In this document: in pieces, positions 49,011-61,474 of the stretch
Layout of the letters: each line of letters starts with the position of its first letter
Position numbering within the stretch: the stretch's first letter is position 1
Source: Riptortus pedestris
Taxonomy: Eukaryota > Arthropoda > Insecta > Hemiptera > Alydidae
Reading direction: 5' to 3'
NCBI GenBank assembly: GCA_019009955.1
Contig: CM032228.1
Coordinates: forward strand, 209,811,001 to 209,875,000
DNA length: 64,000 nt
Notes under the pieces: model-generated
The model's input: only the letters and a program-made list of their open reading frames with translations
What the model was told of the DNA's origin: nothing
Database searches by the model: none
Made by a program: the position numbers and the translations under genes

Positions 49011-50049
49011 ATATGTTATAAATTAAAGTAATTTTTCTATGGAACAGTACTGTTCCTACTTATATAAAAAAATAGTCATTCAGATATCGATCGCGTCGTT
49101 GTGAGATTTTCATGAGCTTCCAGAATGGTAGTGAAATTTGTTTTGACACGGCCAACAACTGAAGTGTTCCATTTTGGCAAAATATATATCTATAATAAAT
49201 ATAACGGATAAGGAAAGTTTCTATTTTTACAGTACAATTAACCAGAACCTCCGAATTAGGAGTTAGTGTTAATGTACTAGATGCTTTTGGGGCCTTGGCA
49301 CCTTAAACCATAGCTAGGCAAGGATGACAACCTGTTAGCATCCCCGACTAGCTGGAGTAGCTTAGCTTATTATATAGATCTTAAAAATTATTCTTCAATA
49401 GTCTATTAAAAGTCATTTCGAAACGGCGCTACAGTTGAAGTCTAATAAATAATAAAATAAATTTAAAAAAAAAAATAAGATCCTTTTTTTTTTTTTTTAA
49501 ATTGCCAAATTTATAGTTAATAACTATGATTTCCTCTTCTCGGACGAAATTACTGTTGGGGAGTGGAAGCATTCAGTATGTGGTTTCTAGGAACTGTACG
49601 TGGGTGAGGCGACACGCCGTCTGAATCGGGGCCTCACTTATATTCGATTTGGAGCGCGGATATAGAGTATATATAAATATAAAATATATACGGTTATAAT
49701 ATATATAATATCTAATGATATTCTTAAGTTGAGGCAGGAAATGTTAGTAAAAATTAAAATAATGTAATTTTTTATTTTATATTTTTTTGACTCAATTGTA
49801 TTTCCTTAATTGTTAATAAAATCTCCACACATGAGGAAATAAAAAAGAAATAATACATTTAAATTACGAGATGGAAATGAGTTATTGCAACCAGTATAGA
49901 ACGCCATTTCTAATATCGAACTGGCAGTTGAGAAGATAATAGGTTTTAAAATAAGTTCGATTTACTGGTGATTTCCAAAAAATACTTTAGATTCTTGTAA
50001 ATATTTTTAATCAATTATATATGAGCCATTTTCATCTTATACATGTTGC
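49011..50049. other. no gene recognised; weak SINE-like block at 49260-49380
   Basis: AT-rich. At 49300-49350, TAGCTAGGCAAGGATGACAA and CCTGTTAGCATCCCCGAC resemble the SINE 3' block at low identity. Confidence 0.35.
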
Positions 50050-50550
50050 CATCTTTCAGGCAATTTTTTAATTCCGTCCTCCCAGAACTTCTCAGATTTT
50101 TGCAAAATTAACTCCTGTGTGTGCATTTTGCAGCCTTCGAGCGAATTAAAGTGTTACCCGTTAAGATATTCTTGAAGGGCCCGAAAGAAGTGAAACTCTG
50201 ATGGAGCAAGTGCGAATAGGGTGGGTGGGGATCACATCCCAGCTAAACTCCAAGAATTTCTGCCGGGACTGCAAAGACACGTGAGGACGTGGTGTTATCG
50301 TCGCGTAAAAACTATGCCTTTGCTTTTCCAAAGCGTACCATTTTGAGCAAGCGTACCATTTTGAGCAAGTGTACCACTTAAAAGTAAGGAATCTCAATTG
50401 AAACTGATACATAACATCATCTTAAGTAATCCTTTTTTGTGAATATGTAAACATTATTGACCAAGTAAACATGATTTTATAAACACAGAGACGATTTAAT
50501 TAAAATATTGATAAACGCTGCAAACGTATTTTACAACCCAATACTATGTG
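50050..50550 (-). pseudogene. mariner-type transposase, C-terminal remnant, with flank shared with 1-480
   Basis: The minus strand reads TPRPHVSLQSRQKFLEF, then WDVIPTHPI. This corresponds to the mariner ARPHV...LEELGWDVLPHPPYSPDLAPSD region holding the second and third catalytic Asp, but the DN before ARPH and the SPD motif are lost. Another frame gives KSEKFWEDGI and KLPERWQ, the normal C-terminus. At 50336-50375 the motif GAGCAAGNGTACCA(C/T) is locally repeated. Several frameshifts and at least one stop make it dead. Confidence 0.82.
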
Positions 50551-52787
50551 GGTTTTATTATTGAATCTGTAACATGTTAAAAAGTAAAATAGACGACGTA
50601 AAAAGTAAAAAGGATGTTCTTCATAGATAATCTCGTTTTCCACTATATTTTGAATAGTTTATAAATTATGAGAACCAGAACGTCTTGTCAATTATTAAGA
50701 AAAATTTTCCACCACCGAGGCTAATAGATTTGTGTTTTTTTTCTATCTCAAGTTTATATATTTCTATAAAAGTGTCCTTATAAATGGAGTTATTAAGTGT
50801 TGAAATTCTTATTTTAGATTCTGGCAGAATGTAAGAAAGTTTCAATTGTAAAAATGGTACGCTTTTTCTAAAATATTTATGTCTATTTCTGTATCCAGTT
50901 TTGTGAGCTTGAATATAATTATTTGTTTTGTATTTAATTTAAAGCTTTGAAGCTGTGGCGATGTTAGTCAGAGAAAAAAACTATAAAATAAAGAAAAAAA
51001 CGATACAAAATTAATTTAAACGAAAATAAAAGAACATAACAGAAATTGAACACGGAAATCAGAAATGCAACACAAAACAGAAATTGTGTTTTGTAAAAAT
51101 AGTGTAAATGATAAAGGCATTCTACCATTTTCTTATTAAGGGACAGAGCCAAGAGCGGAGGGCTGAGATGAATCGGTGACATAGCCAAGGAAGAGAATTT
51201 CTAAGGGGTAGTGATGTGACAGTAGCGACACCAATTCAAGAGGCGAGATTCTTCTGGGTTTATTTTAGCAAGTGACCTGGAAGTTTTAAATAGGGGCAAT
51301 GAATCTACTTTAGCTACTCCCAGGGGGAGGCAGGTCATTGACACAACTACTAGTCCAGCTCATTTAGACGTAACATGGGCTTATATTTTATGACAATAAA
51401 TGTTTCATTTAAGTTTAGAGATAAATAAATAAACGACTTGGATTAAAACAGTATGGACAAGAGTTTGGCCTTTATTTGGAAGCAATATATTTTTGGGGAT
51501 GCTCTGTATATGCATGGTATTAAAATACAATTTCCAAAAGCGTCAAAGAATCAGCTGGTATGAACAGAGTAACACTATTGAGTTATTTCGACGCTCTGAC
51601 AATATCTGGGTAAATATTTGGAAAGTCTGACAATAGTTGGGTAACGGAATTTTAAAGCTGCCTTAGACCTTTATGGATCATGCAAAACACGGATCACTCT
51701 CCTCTTCATACAAGCATTTTTTTTATATATTTTTTTTTTCAATTTTCAAGTAGTCTTGCCATGACACCCCGAGTAGAAGTTAGGAGACATTACTTTTATA
51801 CTAAGTGATGATTTTAAAAAGGTCACAAGAAAAAGGAAAACCAAGGAAATTTGATTAAATCAGTGAAGAAGAAATTATATTTAATTTCTTAATCAGAGGC
51901 ATCATAATTTTTATAATGAATTTCAAGCACTCCTCTAAAAAAATAAACAAGAGTTTTTTCATGTATTAAAATACATACAAGGTTAATGTATATTTATTAT
52001 AGAAAACAATGCGACTCGTTTTCTTAAAGTAATATTTTCAAATTTCAATTTTTAAAAAAAAAAATGAATAGCTCATTCAATCTCTTCCAATAATCATTTT
52101 TCAATTTCTTTCAAGTGAGTGATTAAGTTCAAGGCGAAATGTCTGTTGAAATATGAAGAACAACTTCAAATCACTAAGTGACACTGCTATTCTAATATTA
52201 TCAAAATACGGATACAATATGTTGATGGTAAACTTAAGGTTGCTTTCTCATAAAATTAAATAGTGCACATTTTTTAAAATTCATTTTACATTGCTTTTAG
52301 TTGGCGCATTAGCAGATCGTTCATTTTTATTGAAGTAGATTCAAGATGTCTGTCCATTTTACTTCGAATTATAATTATTCATTTTATTTGTCAATAAAAT
52401 GTTTATTCAACAGTAAGTAATCAAATTAAAAAAAAAGTAACTTCCTGATTGAAAACTAAATCTAAATGGACAATGCATTAATCCCTGCTTTTTAATAGTT
52501 TTGCCAGGTGTCTTTAGTTTAATTTAATCAGTTAAAAATTTCAACGATTAAGCCATTGAATATTTCTATTTTAACAAATCATGTTCCTTATGTACTCACT
52601 GTCATGTCAATCTCTTCTTTTTTACGTCAGACGTGTAGTGTTTGTTTTCTTCCTCTGTTGTTTGTCATTCGGCAGCAGTTTTTTTTGTTTTTTTTACCAA
52701 ACTTAATTCTACAAATCTGAAGTAACAATTTGGTTCAGTAACGGTAGGCATATGCGTTCTTAAAAAATGGTTGACAAGTTCAAGAAG
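50551..52787. other. no gene recognised
   Basis: Over 2 kb of AT-rich sequence. The frame 50964-51188 (-) is a Phe/Leu-rich translation of A-rich DNA. No gene is supported. Confidence 0.5.
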
Positions 52788-53130
52788 AACGTCATGTAAG
52801 GGCTAAGCAGAATTAAGTAAGATCACTCCAGTGTTCTCATGACATCATATATTCTCTATTTCTAAATAAGCGATGAGTAGAAGTGGGGTTTTATTAAAAA
52901 TAGGCGAAGAACAAAAAAGTACGAATATCTTGCTTAATAACGGAGTTATGAAGAAAAAAGTATAGAACAAAAAATGTAGAGTATCAGTTATCAATCTTGA
53001 TTGACCTTATAATATTTTTTCAAACCGACTCAATAAACCCGAGATATTATTACCCCCCTCCACTAAACCCCCGCCATCCCTCGTCCGGTTTCAATAATTA
53101 ACTAATATCATCTTCTATGTTAAATAAAAC
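52788..53130 (-). mobile_element. family A fragment, 3' half
   Basis: Minus-strand: CGTCATGTAAGGGCTAAGCA, TATTCTCTATTTCTAAAT, GATGAGTAGAAGTGGGG, ACTCAATAAACCCGAGATAT, C-rich 53055-53090. Confidence 0.6.
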
Positions 53131-53254
53131 AGATTTCTCCCAAAAATGCAGGATGGTAGAGGAACCTACTGATCCTGAATAAAACAGAAATGTATTGAAT
53201 ATAGTATAGATCAAATCAACATTTTCGAGTTAATAGCGTAAAATCTTAAATGAT

Positions 53255-53510
53255 ACGACATAGCACAACGTATTTGCATAAGTATTTCCTGAGGCACTAA
53301 AAGTTAAATGAAACTAGTATTTGTTATTTCAGCTTCGAATAAAATGGTTCATGATACAATAGTCTGTACTTAATACGATATGAGTGGGGGTTTGCAGAAT
53401 GCTGAAGACTAAAAAATGCAAATATCTCAATTAGTATTCATGAAAAAGAAACAATAACAACATTTATAGACTATTAAATTTGCAATAAGATTGGTTTTAC
53501 TCTCTCCAAA
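53255..53510 (-). mobile_element. family A fragment
   Basis: Body only: ATGAGTGGGGGTTTGCAGAA, AAAAAATGCAAATATCTC, TTTGCAATAAGATTGGTTTT. Confidence 0.6.
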
Positions 53511-53867
53511 CCCAATCATAGTATTTCAAAAATAATTAAAAATGAAATCAACTGCGAGTATAAGTTAATAATATTATGTATGAAGCTTTGAATAATTCCT
53601 TAACAAAGGACTCACATATTACTTAATGCTACCTTAAAATTTTAATTATAACACAGCCAAAATAGCTTTAACTGTTATCAATAATATCAAATTGCTGGCT
53701 AATTTAATAATGGTTTAAAAGAATACACTGTATATGAATTAATCGGTTTTAATAACTATGAATAAATAAATGTCTATGAAATTATTTTATATAGTCCTTT
53801 CCACTTCTATTTCTCACTTCTTGAATGAATTTTAGCTGAGTTTATTTAGCGTGGGAAACTTAAAAAG
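53511..53867. other. no gene recognised
   Basis: AT-rich spacer between two family A pieces. Confidence 0.5.
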
Positions 53868-54300
53868 TCAGCCACACAGGGCAAAACGTAAGCTAAGCAG
53901 ACTTCCCACGTATAACGTTCAGTGACTATCTATTCTCTATTTCTTCGGTAGTAAGATGCCTATGTTAACAGAAATTAAAATGTATCCTTTTTTATGATTT
54001 TTATTGACTCAGTTACTTAGAAAGTTATATAGAAATCAGGCCATGAGCAGTGGGAGTTTACTGAAGGCTGAAAACATAAAAAATCAAATAACTTGCTTAA
54101 TATTCGAGTTAAAATAAAAGTGTTTAGAACAATTATAGAGAACTAAATTAGCACCAAGATTGTTTATATAACATTTTACGATTCAACACATTATACCAGA
54201 TTTTTTGAACTCCCTCTTCCTCTCTCTCTTTAACCCCCACACCCATATCCAGTCTGATTTATGAACTAATATTAGAGTCAATGTTGAATGAGCCTGTTAC
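53868..54300 (-). mobile_element. family A element, 3' half, diverged
   Basis: CACACAGGGCAAAACGTAAG, AAGCAGACTTCCCACGT, GCAGTGGGAGTTTACTGAAG, GCACCAAGATTGTTTATAT, CCAGTCTGATTTATGAACTA. Confidence 0.6.
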
Positions 54301-55052
54301 ATGTCAAGAATGGCACATCTCAATTAAACATTTTCAAAACAAAAACATAAAATCTTAATAGATGACCCCATTAACATACTTGAATGCATCTCATCCAGTC
54401 CCACAACTCACATAATCGTCTGATTGTAATTCATATTGAATCAGAACACTGTAAGTGACTAGTGATACTTACTATGACAAGGTCGGTCAACATTGTAGTG
54501 TTATAACTCAAATAAAAATATCAATATTATAGCTGATCGGTGCCGGCTCCAATTCATGACCAGGGTTCAAATAAACGTTAGCACCTCAAATTGACTTTTT
54601 TTTTGGGTTATTACTTTCACGGGGTACACCCTATCACCTAAAGACAAATCAAATACTTAGGAAAAGACTAACTACTCTAAATCTATGACCTAAATCAACA
54701 TTTATTCTATAGGGCTCAAGTAAAAAAAAAAATGCATACAAGTTACAAATAAAATTATTAAATCAAGTAACTTCATAATAATTAAAATCTGAAAATCTAA
54801 AAAAAAAGTAATATAAAAATTCATAAATCTAATATTTAAATCTGTATACAAATACATAACAATCAATTCCTAAATTACATTAAACTACTCTGAACTGGGC
54901 CGCCCGGGTGGGTGAACACACACGCACACACCCGCACAGACCGTCTTCGTATATACTGATAAAAATACACAACCTGGTACCAATTTAACATTAACATTGC
55001 GCATTAACAACTATTTTCAACTTTTGGTCAGGTTCTCTTCTATAAAATAAAC
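54301..55052. other. no gene recognised
   Basis: AT-rich. A short GC-rich patch lies near 54895-54945 (GGGCCGCCCGGGTGGG). No gene supported. Confidence 0.45.
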
Positions 55053-55215
55053 AAGCTCAGGTTAGCCACTGAGTTAAGGAGGACACGATTATTGCGTGGC
55101 CCATAAAAATTTATTTAGTAACGAACTCACAAAATAAAGTCCTTAGTCCTCCCCCGATTGCATTGGCTTCCAAAGAAAACCTGCCACCGAAGCATCAAAT
55201 GAACATTAATCAGTA
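55053..55215 (+). repeat. tRNA-derived SINE, internally deleted
   Basis: The head AAGCTCAGGTTAGCCACTGA jumps to the 3' body ATTTAGTAACGAACTCACAA and GTCCTTAGTCCTCCCC. It ends AATGAACATTAATCAG. The B-box segment is missing. Confidence 0.6.
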
Positions 55216-56089
55216 ACATTTACCACTTAACAAATAACATGTAAAATAAGCATATGGAGTGTGCATATCGATTCAATACAGAACAATTTGATGAAAGACC
55301 AAAGTCACAGATATTTTTTGTTGGAGAAAAAGAAAAACAACAAACGAAATCCAATCCAACATGGGACGCTAAGACCTGCAGAAACACAAATGTTGTCACG
55401 AAAATGTTATTTAAAGTTAAGTATTCTTGGGGAGATAATTCATTATCCAAACAAGGCCAGTATTATCTTAAAAAAATATTATTTCCACTCGGTTTTAAGA
55501 GGACAGGAGGCACGGCCAGTGCCCATCAATTCGTTAAAAGCTGTTGTAGGAAGGACTTGTGAAACAAGTTCAAAATACTCTGAATTTTGGCTTTGTCCAT
55601 TAATAGGCTGTTATCTTCAGAGACCTGACTATTCTGTAGTATATATATCACAATTTAGTTATATATATATTTCAATTTAGTTGCAAGCAAAACTGAAGAG
55701 TGTCATGTATAGATTACCAGTCTCTTCTAGCCAGAGCGGGAGTAATGGTGGGTCCGTGACCAATTAAATCATGCCCACCTTGGAATTAATATATGACTCA
55801 AAGTACGAGAGTGTTATGTCTGCGCCTCAGAGATGTGATACAGAATTTTTAAAATATAAATACTTTTTATCGTACGTTAAATTTTAATCATTTCACTTGA
55901 TTTATGTAATTGAGGCCCAGCTTAAGACCTTAATTCAACTTCTCGCGAGGGCAAAGGGGATTTATTTAGAGGCGGTTTCTCCATGTAAATGAATAAAGTT
56001 CCTCGTTTCGTTCCTCCTAGGAAATTGACGTTAATTGTACATTACCTGTCTCAAATTGCATAAACTGAACGTCAATTTAATTTTCTGGG
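55216..56089. other. no gene recognised
   Basis: Two overlapping plus-strand frames (55254-55562 and 55261-55680) cover 55250-55680. Neither has a motif, signal peptide or plausible splice pairing that I can recognise, and they exclude each other. Left uncalled. Confidence 0.45.
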
Positions 56090-56310
56090 GGGCTCAGGTT
56101 AACCATGTAAATTAAAGCGTTGGCCGTAATCTTATATGGTGAACCTAGAGTGGGGAGTTCGATTCCCGCCTGGGCAATATGAATTCATTTAGTGACGGAA
56201 TTCATTAAATCAAATCCTTAGTCCTACCATAGCTAGAAAACAGTGGACACCTGTTGATAACCCATCCCAATTAGACTTAGTAACGAAAAGTGGACGTTAA
56301 TAAATAATAA
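56090..56310 (+). repeat. tRNA-derived SINE, full-length-like
   Basis: The head GGCTCAGGTTAACCATG is A-box-like. The B-box AGTTCGATTCC is at 56156-56166, within GGGAGTTCGATTCCCGCC. A 3' body follows: TAGTGACGGAATTCATTAAA, ATAGCTAGAAAACAGTGG, ACCTGTTGATAACCCATCCC, GTGGACGTTAATAAATAATA. It lies only ~470 bp upstream of the CaMKII start codon. Confidence 0.85.
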
Positions 56311-56439
56311 TAATAAATGTTCTGTTAGTAATCATGTTTTATTGAGCTATTGACCCTGTTATAATAGATTTGACTGTAGATTTTCATATGGTTCAAATTG
56401 GAGGTTATTGCTTAGTGACTGTAGTGTTTACATAATACT

Positions 56440-56785
56440 ATTTGAGTAGTGTGTCACGATTAGAGTTGATAAGGGAGGAGGAAATACGAAGAGTAAGGCT
56501 CAGTAGTAGGTGAGAGGTTGGCGCGAGTGCTGGTGGGGGAATCAGCTGACTGCCGAGCGCAAAGAATAGATCTCACATGACGTAATCAGAGCTGGCCGCT
56601 TACAGGAATAGTCTCTAGCTGACTGGGAGAGAGTGTGTTTGCTACCTCTGTGCTCTCATATCTCTGTGAGGGGGGCAGTGCTGTGAGGAGTGCGGTGAAG
56701 AGAGGACTTATTGATCGGCGCCTGCGTCTACAGTTCGCCCATACACAGCTAGTCCCAGTCGTGTGATTCTAGCGAACCTGGAAGG
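56440..56785 (+). promoter_or_regulatory. CaMKII: CaMKII promoter-proximal region / 5'UTR
   Basis: About 350 bp distinctly less AT-rich than everything around it and adjoining the start codon, so it should hold the 5'UTR and probably the core promoter. The CRE/ATF-like TGACGTAA sits at 56580 and E-box-type CAGCTG is near 56543. No TATA box stands out at a fixed distance. An in-frame stop (TAG, 56750-56752) precedes the ATG, and I see no ATG between about 56590 and 56785. The ATG at 56579 is followed at once by ACG TAA, a three-codon upstream ORF if transcribed. The start site is not determined. Confidence 0.6.
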
Positions 56786-56850
56786 ATGGCTGCACCGGCG
56801 GCCTGCACTCGTTTCTCTGACAACTACGACCTCAAGGAAGAGCTCGGAAA
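56786..56850 (+). CDS. CaMKII: CaMKII (Ca2+/calmodulin-dependent protein kinase II), coding exon 1
   Basis: The ATG at 56786 opens a frame starting MAAPAACTRFSDNYD, then LKEELGK. This is the well-known N-terminus of arthropod CaMKII; Drosophila differs by Ile for Leu at residue 16. CaMKII is the multimeric Ser/Thr kinase of synapses and muscle, activated by Ca2+/calmodulin. The exon covers residues 1-21 plus two bases of Lys22, just before the glycine-rich ATP loop (expected GAFS) in the next exon. The 5' splice site is at 56851 (AAA|GTGAGT), giving a phase-2 intron, which as I recall is the exon 1 junction in animal CAMK2 genes. Start context is strong: A at -3, G at +4, in-frame stop upstream. 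Exon 2 is not in this window. Confidence 0.93.
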
Positions 56851-57199
56851 GTGAGTATTCCAGTTTGCTTTTAGCTCTATGTTTGTATATTTTATTTGTG
56901 CTGTATATCGACGGCGCTTGGGGGTGCTCTTCTGTCGTGAGGAGAGCTGGGTATTTTCTAGGGTCCGGAAGGACCTTTGGAGCGATGTCCTGAGGAGTTG
57001 GAGTGGTGGAGCAGGACCTGCCAGGAGGACATGGCGAAGAGACAGCTTGGCCCGAGTGGTGGCGATCAATACACTGAGGGAAGCGGGCGTCGCTATTTTT
57101 ACTACCCCCTCCCTCACTCTGGCAGATACTATCGCTCTTATCGTCTCCCTCTCTCTCTATTTCTTATATAGATGCTATTATACACAACCCTTCGGCAGC

Positions 57200-58605
57200 T
57201 CCTTCTTCTCAGGTGTCTTCGCCTTTTATAGGGCCTGTCCCCTCCACCTTCAAGTATATGCTTCAGCATCGCAAGGTTATAGACCAATCTCGCTGGTTAT
57301 CTATACAAACAATAATTTCATCTCAGATTCCTTCGTTCTCGCACAAATAAAAATTATAACTCTAGTGCCTCCAATGAAATTATATACAGTCCTACTAAAT
57401 ATACCAACTATATATATACTGGTTAATATATTTCACAAAATTTCATGCCTATTTTTTACTTTTTTTCACACATTTGACAGATATTACTTTTAGACCAGAG
57501 GTCAACACACACACGAAAATACCCTATAAACGAAAACTACAGTCCTTCTATAGTTTCAATTTAAAACGAATGCCTACCTTTTGTGTCGCTTACCAATCTT
57601 ACAATTGCAAATAAGTAATCACCAAGAATACTCCAGAAATTAGAAATTCGTCACAATTGCTGAAATATTTAATTTGAATTAGCTGAGCACCGTCATTAAA
57701 AGACCCAAATCCTGATGCTGCCTTCTATGGTATACAATTAATAAAGACTGACCTAAGTTTTTAATGGACCGATAATAATGCGAACGAAACAGAAGTCATT
57801 TTAACTTTTTCACTACTTGAATCTAAGTTAACTTTATCTTATTTACATTATTGTCATCTTAATCACTATTCACTAATCCATAAGTCCCCCCCCCATTATT
57901 TCCCTCATTAATCACTGTATTACTGCTTTACATAGCAATGCATTGGTCCTAACATTTCTATCCAACTATTCTATTCTCTCATATTGTTGCATTATTTCTA
58001 ATTTAATTCTTTTGATAAGTCTAACAATATAACCACAGACAAAACCAGAAATCATGTAATCAAGTATACAAAATTTGAACTAATCCCTGGAAAATGAAAA
58101 TGTTAGTTACACTGTTGAAATTAATGCTTCTATGAGAAAGTAATACGCTGCCATCAAGCACAAATGTATTTAACGAGTAAGCCATTTTATTCGAAGTTGT
58201 ACGGACAACTATTGTTTTATATAAATTGAAGTTTTATGTAAAAATGTAAATGACTACTTATTATAGAAAAGTCTAGCACTCTTCTCCACGGTATAATCAA
58301 CTAAATCTCAATTTAATGATCACAAAAGAAATCTTTGTCCTTGTATTGAAATTAAATATAACTAAAATCACATTCTCAGTGTCTGAATTAACAGTACATT
58401 GATGAAGTAACTTGAGAACATCAGAAGGCATATATTTTATTCCAATTTATTTTTCAGAACATTGTTCAAAATTTGTAAATTACCTTTGGCAACCACTAAT
58501 TAATTATAATTTGAGGGAGCCACCATTGATTTTCATGTTTCCTTTTAAGCTTCTATACTTGAAGATGAATACGAGCGTAACAAACAGCCGAAAAGCTGTT
58601 ACACA
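57200..58605. other. intronic AT-rich sequence, nothing recognised
   Basis: No repeat, RNA or coding signal that I can support. Confidence 0.5.
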
Positions 58606-58611
58606 CACACT

Positions 58612-59861
<1,250 letters not shown>

Positions 59862-60250
59862 TTTCCCTTAAGAGAAATTAGATATGAAGGTTTCAGCCAT
59901 GAACTTTTATGATTTACGACAAATTTCGTCACATATCCTTCGATCCTTCCTACCTAGAAGATGACGAATGTTGTTAATTGGCCATTGGTCGTAAAACTTA
60001 AGATCAAGTTCTTTAACGGCTGAAATCGGACCTAGAGAAAGGGGCATTTCGGGGAGGAAATAAATAATTTGAAAAGAAGTAATTTTGAGTCGCATCGGAA
60101 AATAATATATATCCATTATGTTATGATATTCTTTTTCCACAACTCTCGTTCTACACACGTTTTCTCTATTTCTAATATCATCTGAGATACATATTTTGTT
60201 TTAGTTTTCAGCCTTTAGTAACTCCCCCTCTCCCTTCTATTCTCCTCATA
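59862..60250 (+). mobile_element. family A element, diverged, 5' half and part of 3' half
   Basis: CATTTCCCTTAAGAGAAATT start, CATATCCTTCGATCC, AGAAGATGACGAATG. There is no microsatellite core. Then GATCAAGTTCTTTAACGGCT, GAAATCGGACC and GTCGCATCGGAAAAT, and the AGTTTTCAGCCTTTAGTAAC block. Confidence 0.65.
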
Positions 60251-60319
60251 TTAATTACCCGTTGAACTAAACGTATTAACATAGTTCAAGCACAAATTCC
60301 ATGAATTGTTTTCACCGGA

Positions 60320-60620
60320 CAAAGAGGAGTTCCGGGAATGGATAAAATAAAAAATTCAAAACATCTCCATTATTATCTCACTGATCAAATATTACAAAAT
60401 CTATAATATTAGGACTTTGATAACTCTACAACTGTTGTTTTACATTTTCACTACCTTCAATATTAACGGACTTTATTCCAGTCCTTAGTTTTAATTTTGT
60501 TTACCCTCACTTAGTGAAGTGCAATTTTCACACTGTAAAATGCAAGCGCTGTTTACATAAGCTTCTTACCTTGAGAGAAACCGAGATGAGGTGGGAAATA
60601 TGCTAGAAGCGACTACTGAC
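60320..60620 (+). mobile_element. family A fragment, 3' half
   Basis: AATTCAAAACATCTCCATTA, TTCACTACCTTCAATATTAA, CAGTCCTTAGTTTTAATT, and a weak GTGGGAAATATGCTAGAAG end. Confidence 0.45.
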
Positions 60621-61330
60621 TTACTCACTTTCTGAGAGTGTACACTTCACATCCTTACATAGGTACTGGTCTCATAAATATATGTTCAAGCTTTACATTC
60701 CTGCCAGAAAGTGTCGGAACGCCATGAAAAGTATAGAATAATTCATTTAAATACCGAAACGATTGCCAGCACCTACTAAATTCCATTATTTTACTTCAAT
60801 TTAAGTTTTAGTTTCACTAATATGCAGTATCGATCTTGCTGCCGTATGTGACCGTCGTCACTGGACAATCAGCTGGCAAACAATTTCAATTCGAGAGCCA
60901 TATTTTTAAGCCCGTTAAACGTAATACTGTACGAAACTATACATACATATAATTATTCAGATATCAAAGGCAACGGGTCAGAGTTATAGAAATACTATTT
61001 CTTCTTAATCACTTTATAAATGAGATAGGATATGTAGCTTGGACCTACAATGATAAAATAAGTAATATTTTTAGTCCCGTAAAAAGACAATTTAAAAATA
61101 AGGAGTCAAATACAATATATTCCAAATTAAGTATTTAGATTACGAAAAAGTTCACAAAGGGGAGTCTGGTGAACGTTTAAAAAACGAGGAGCAAGACTAT
61201 AAAGATTGACGATATGGAAAATAAAACATAAATTCGGACACTACTTTGATTTTGACAACATATAAATCTTCAAAACAGAATGAAATACAATTAAAATGCC
61301 AATAAAATACAACATATTCTCCATTCTCTT
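60621..61330. other. intronic AT-rich sequence, nothing recognised
   Basis: No supportable feature. Confidence 0.5.
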
Positions 61331-61332
61331 TT

Positions 61333-61474
<142 letters not shown>

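Noticed and set aside
55254..55680. Two overlapping plus-strand frames of 102 and 139 codons
   Set aside because: They occupy different frames of the same DNA, and neither has a motif or exon signal. I could not choose either.
56090..56180. Possible functional tRNA gene
   Set aside because: A- and B-box-like parts are present, but no complete cloverleaf or acceptor stem can be paired. The same head plus tail recurs as a SINE.
56763..57117. Alternative frames overlapping CaMKII exon 1 on both strands
   Set aside because: They are out of frame with, or antisense to, the recognised CaMKII peptide and show no homology.
56879..57493. 204-codon plus-strand frame after CaMKII exon 1
   Set aside because: It lies entirely behind the consensus splice donor, has no recognisable domain, and becomes a hydrophobic translation of AT-rich DNA. 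Treated as intronic chance.
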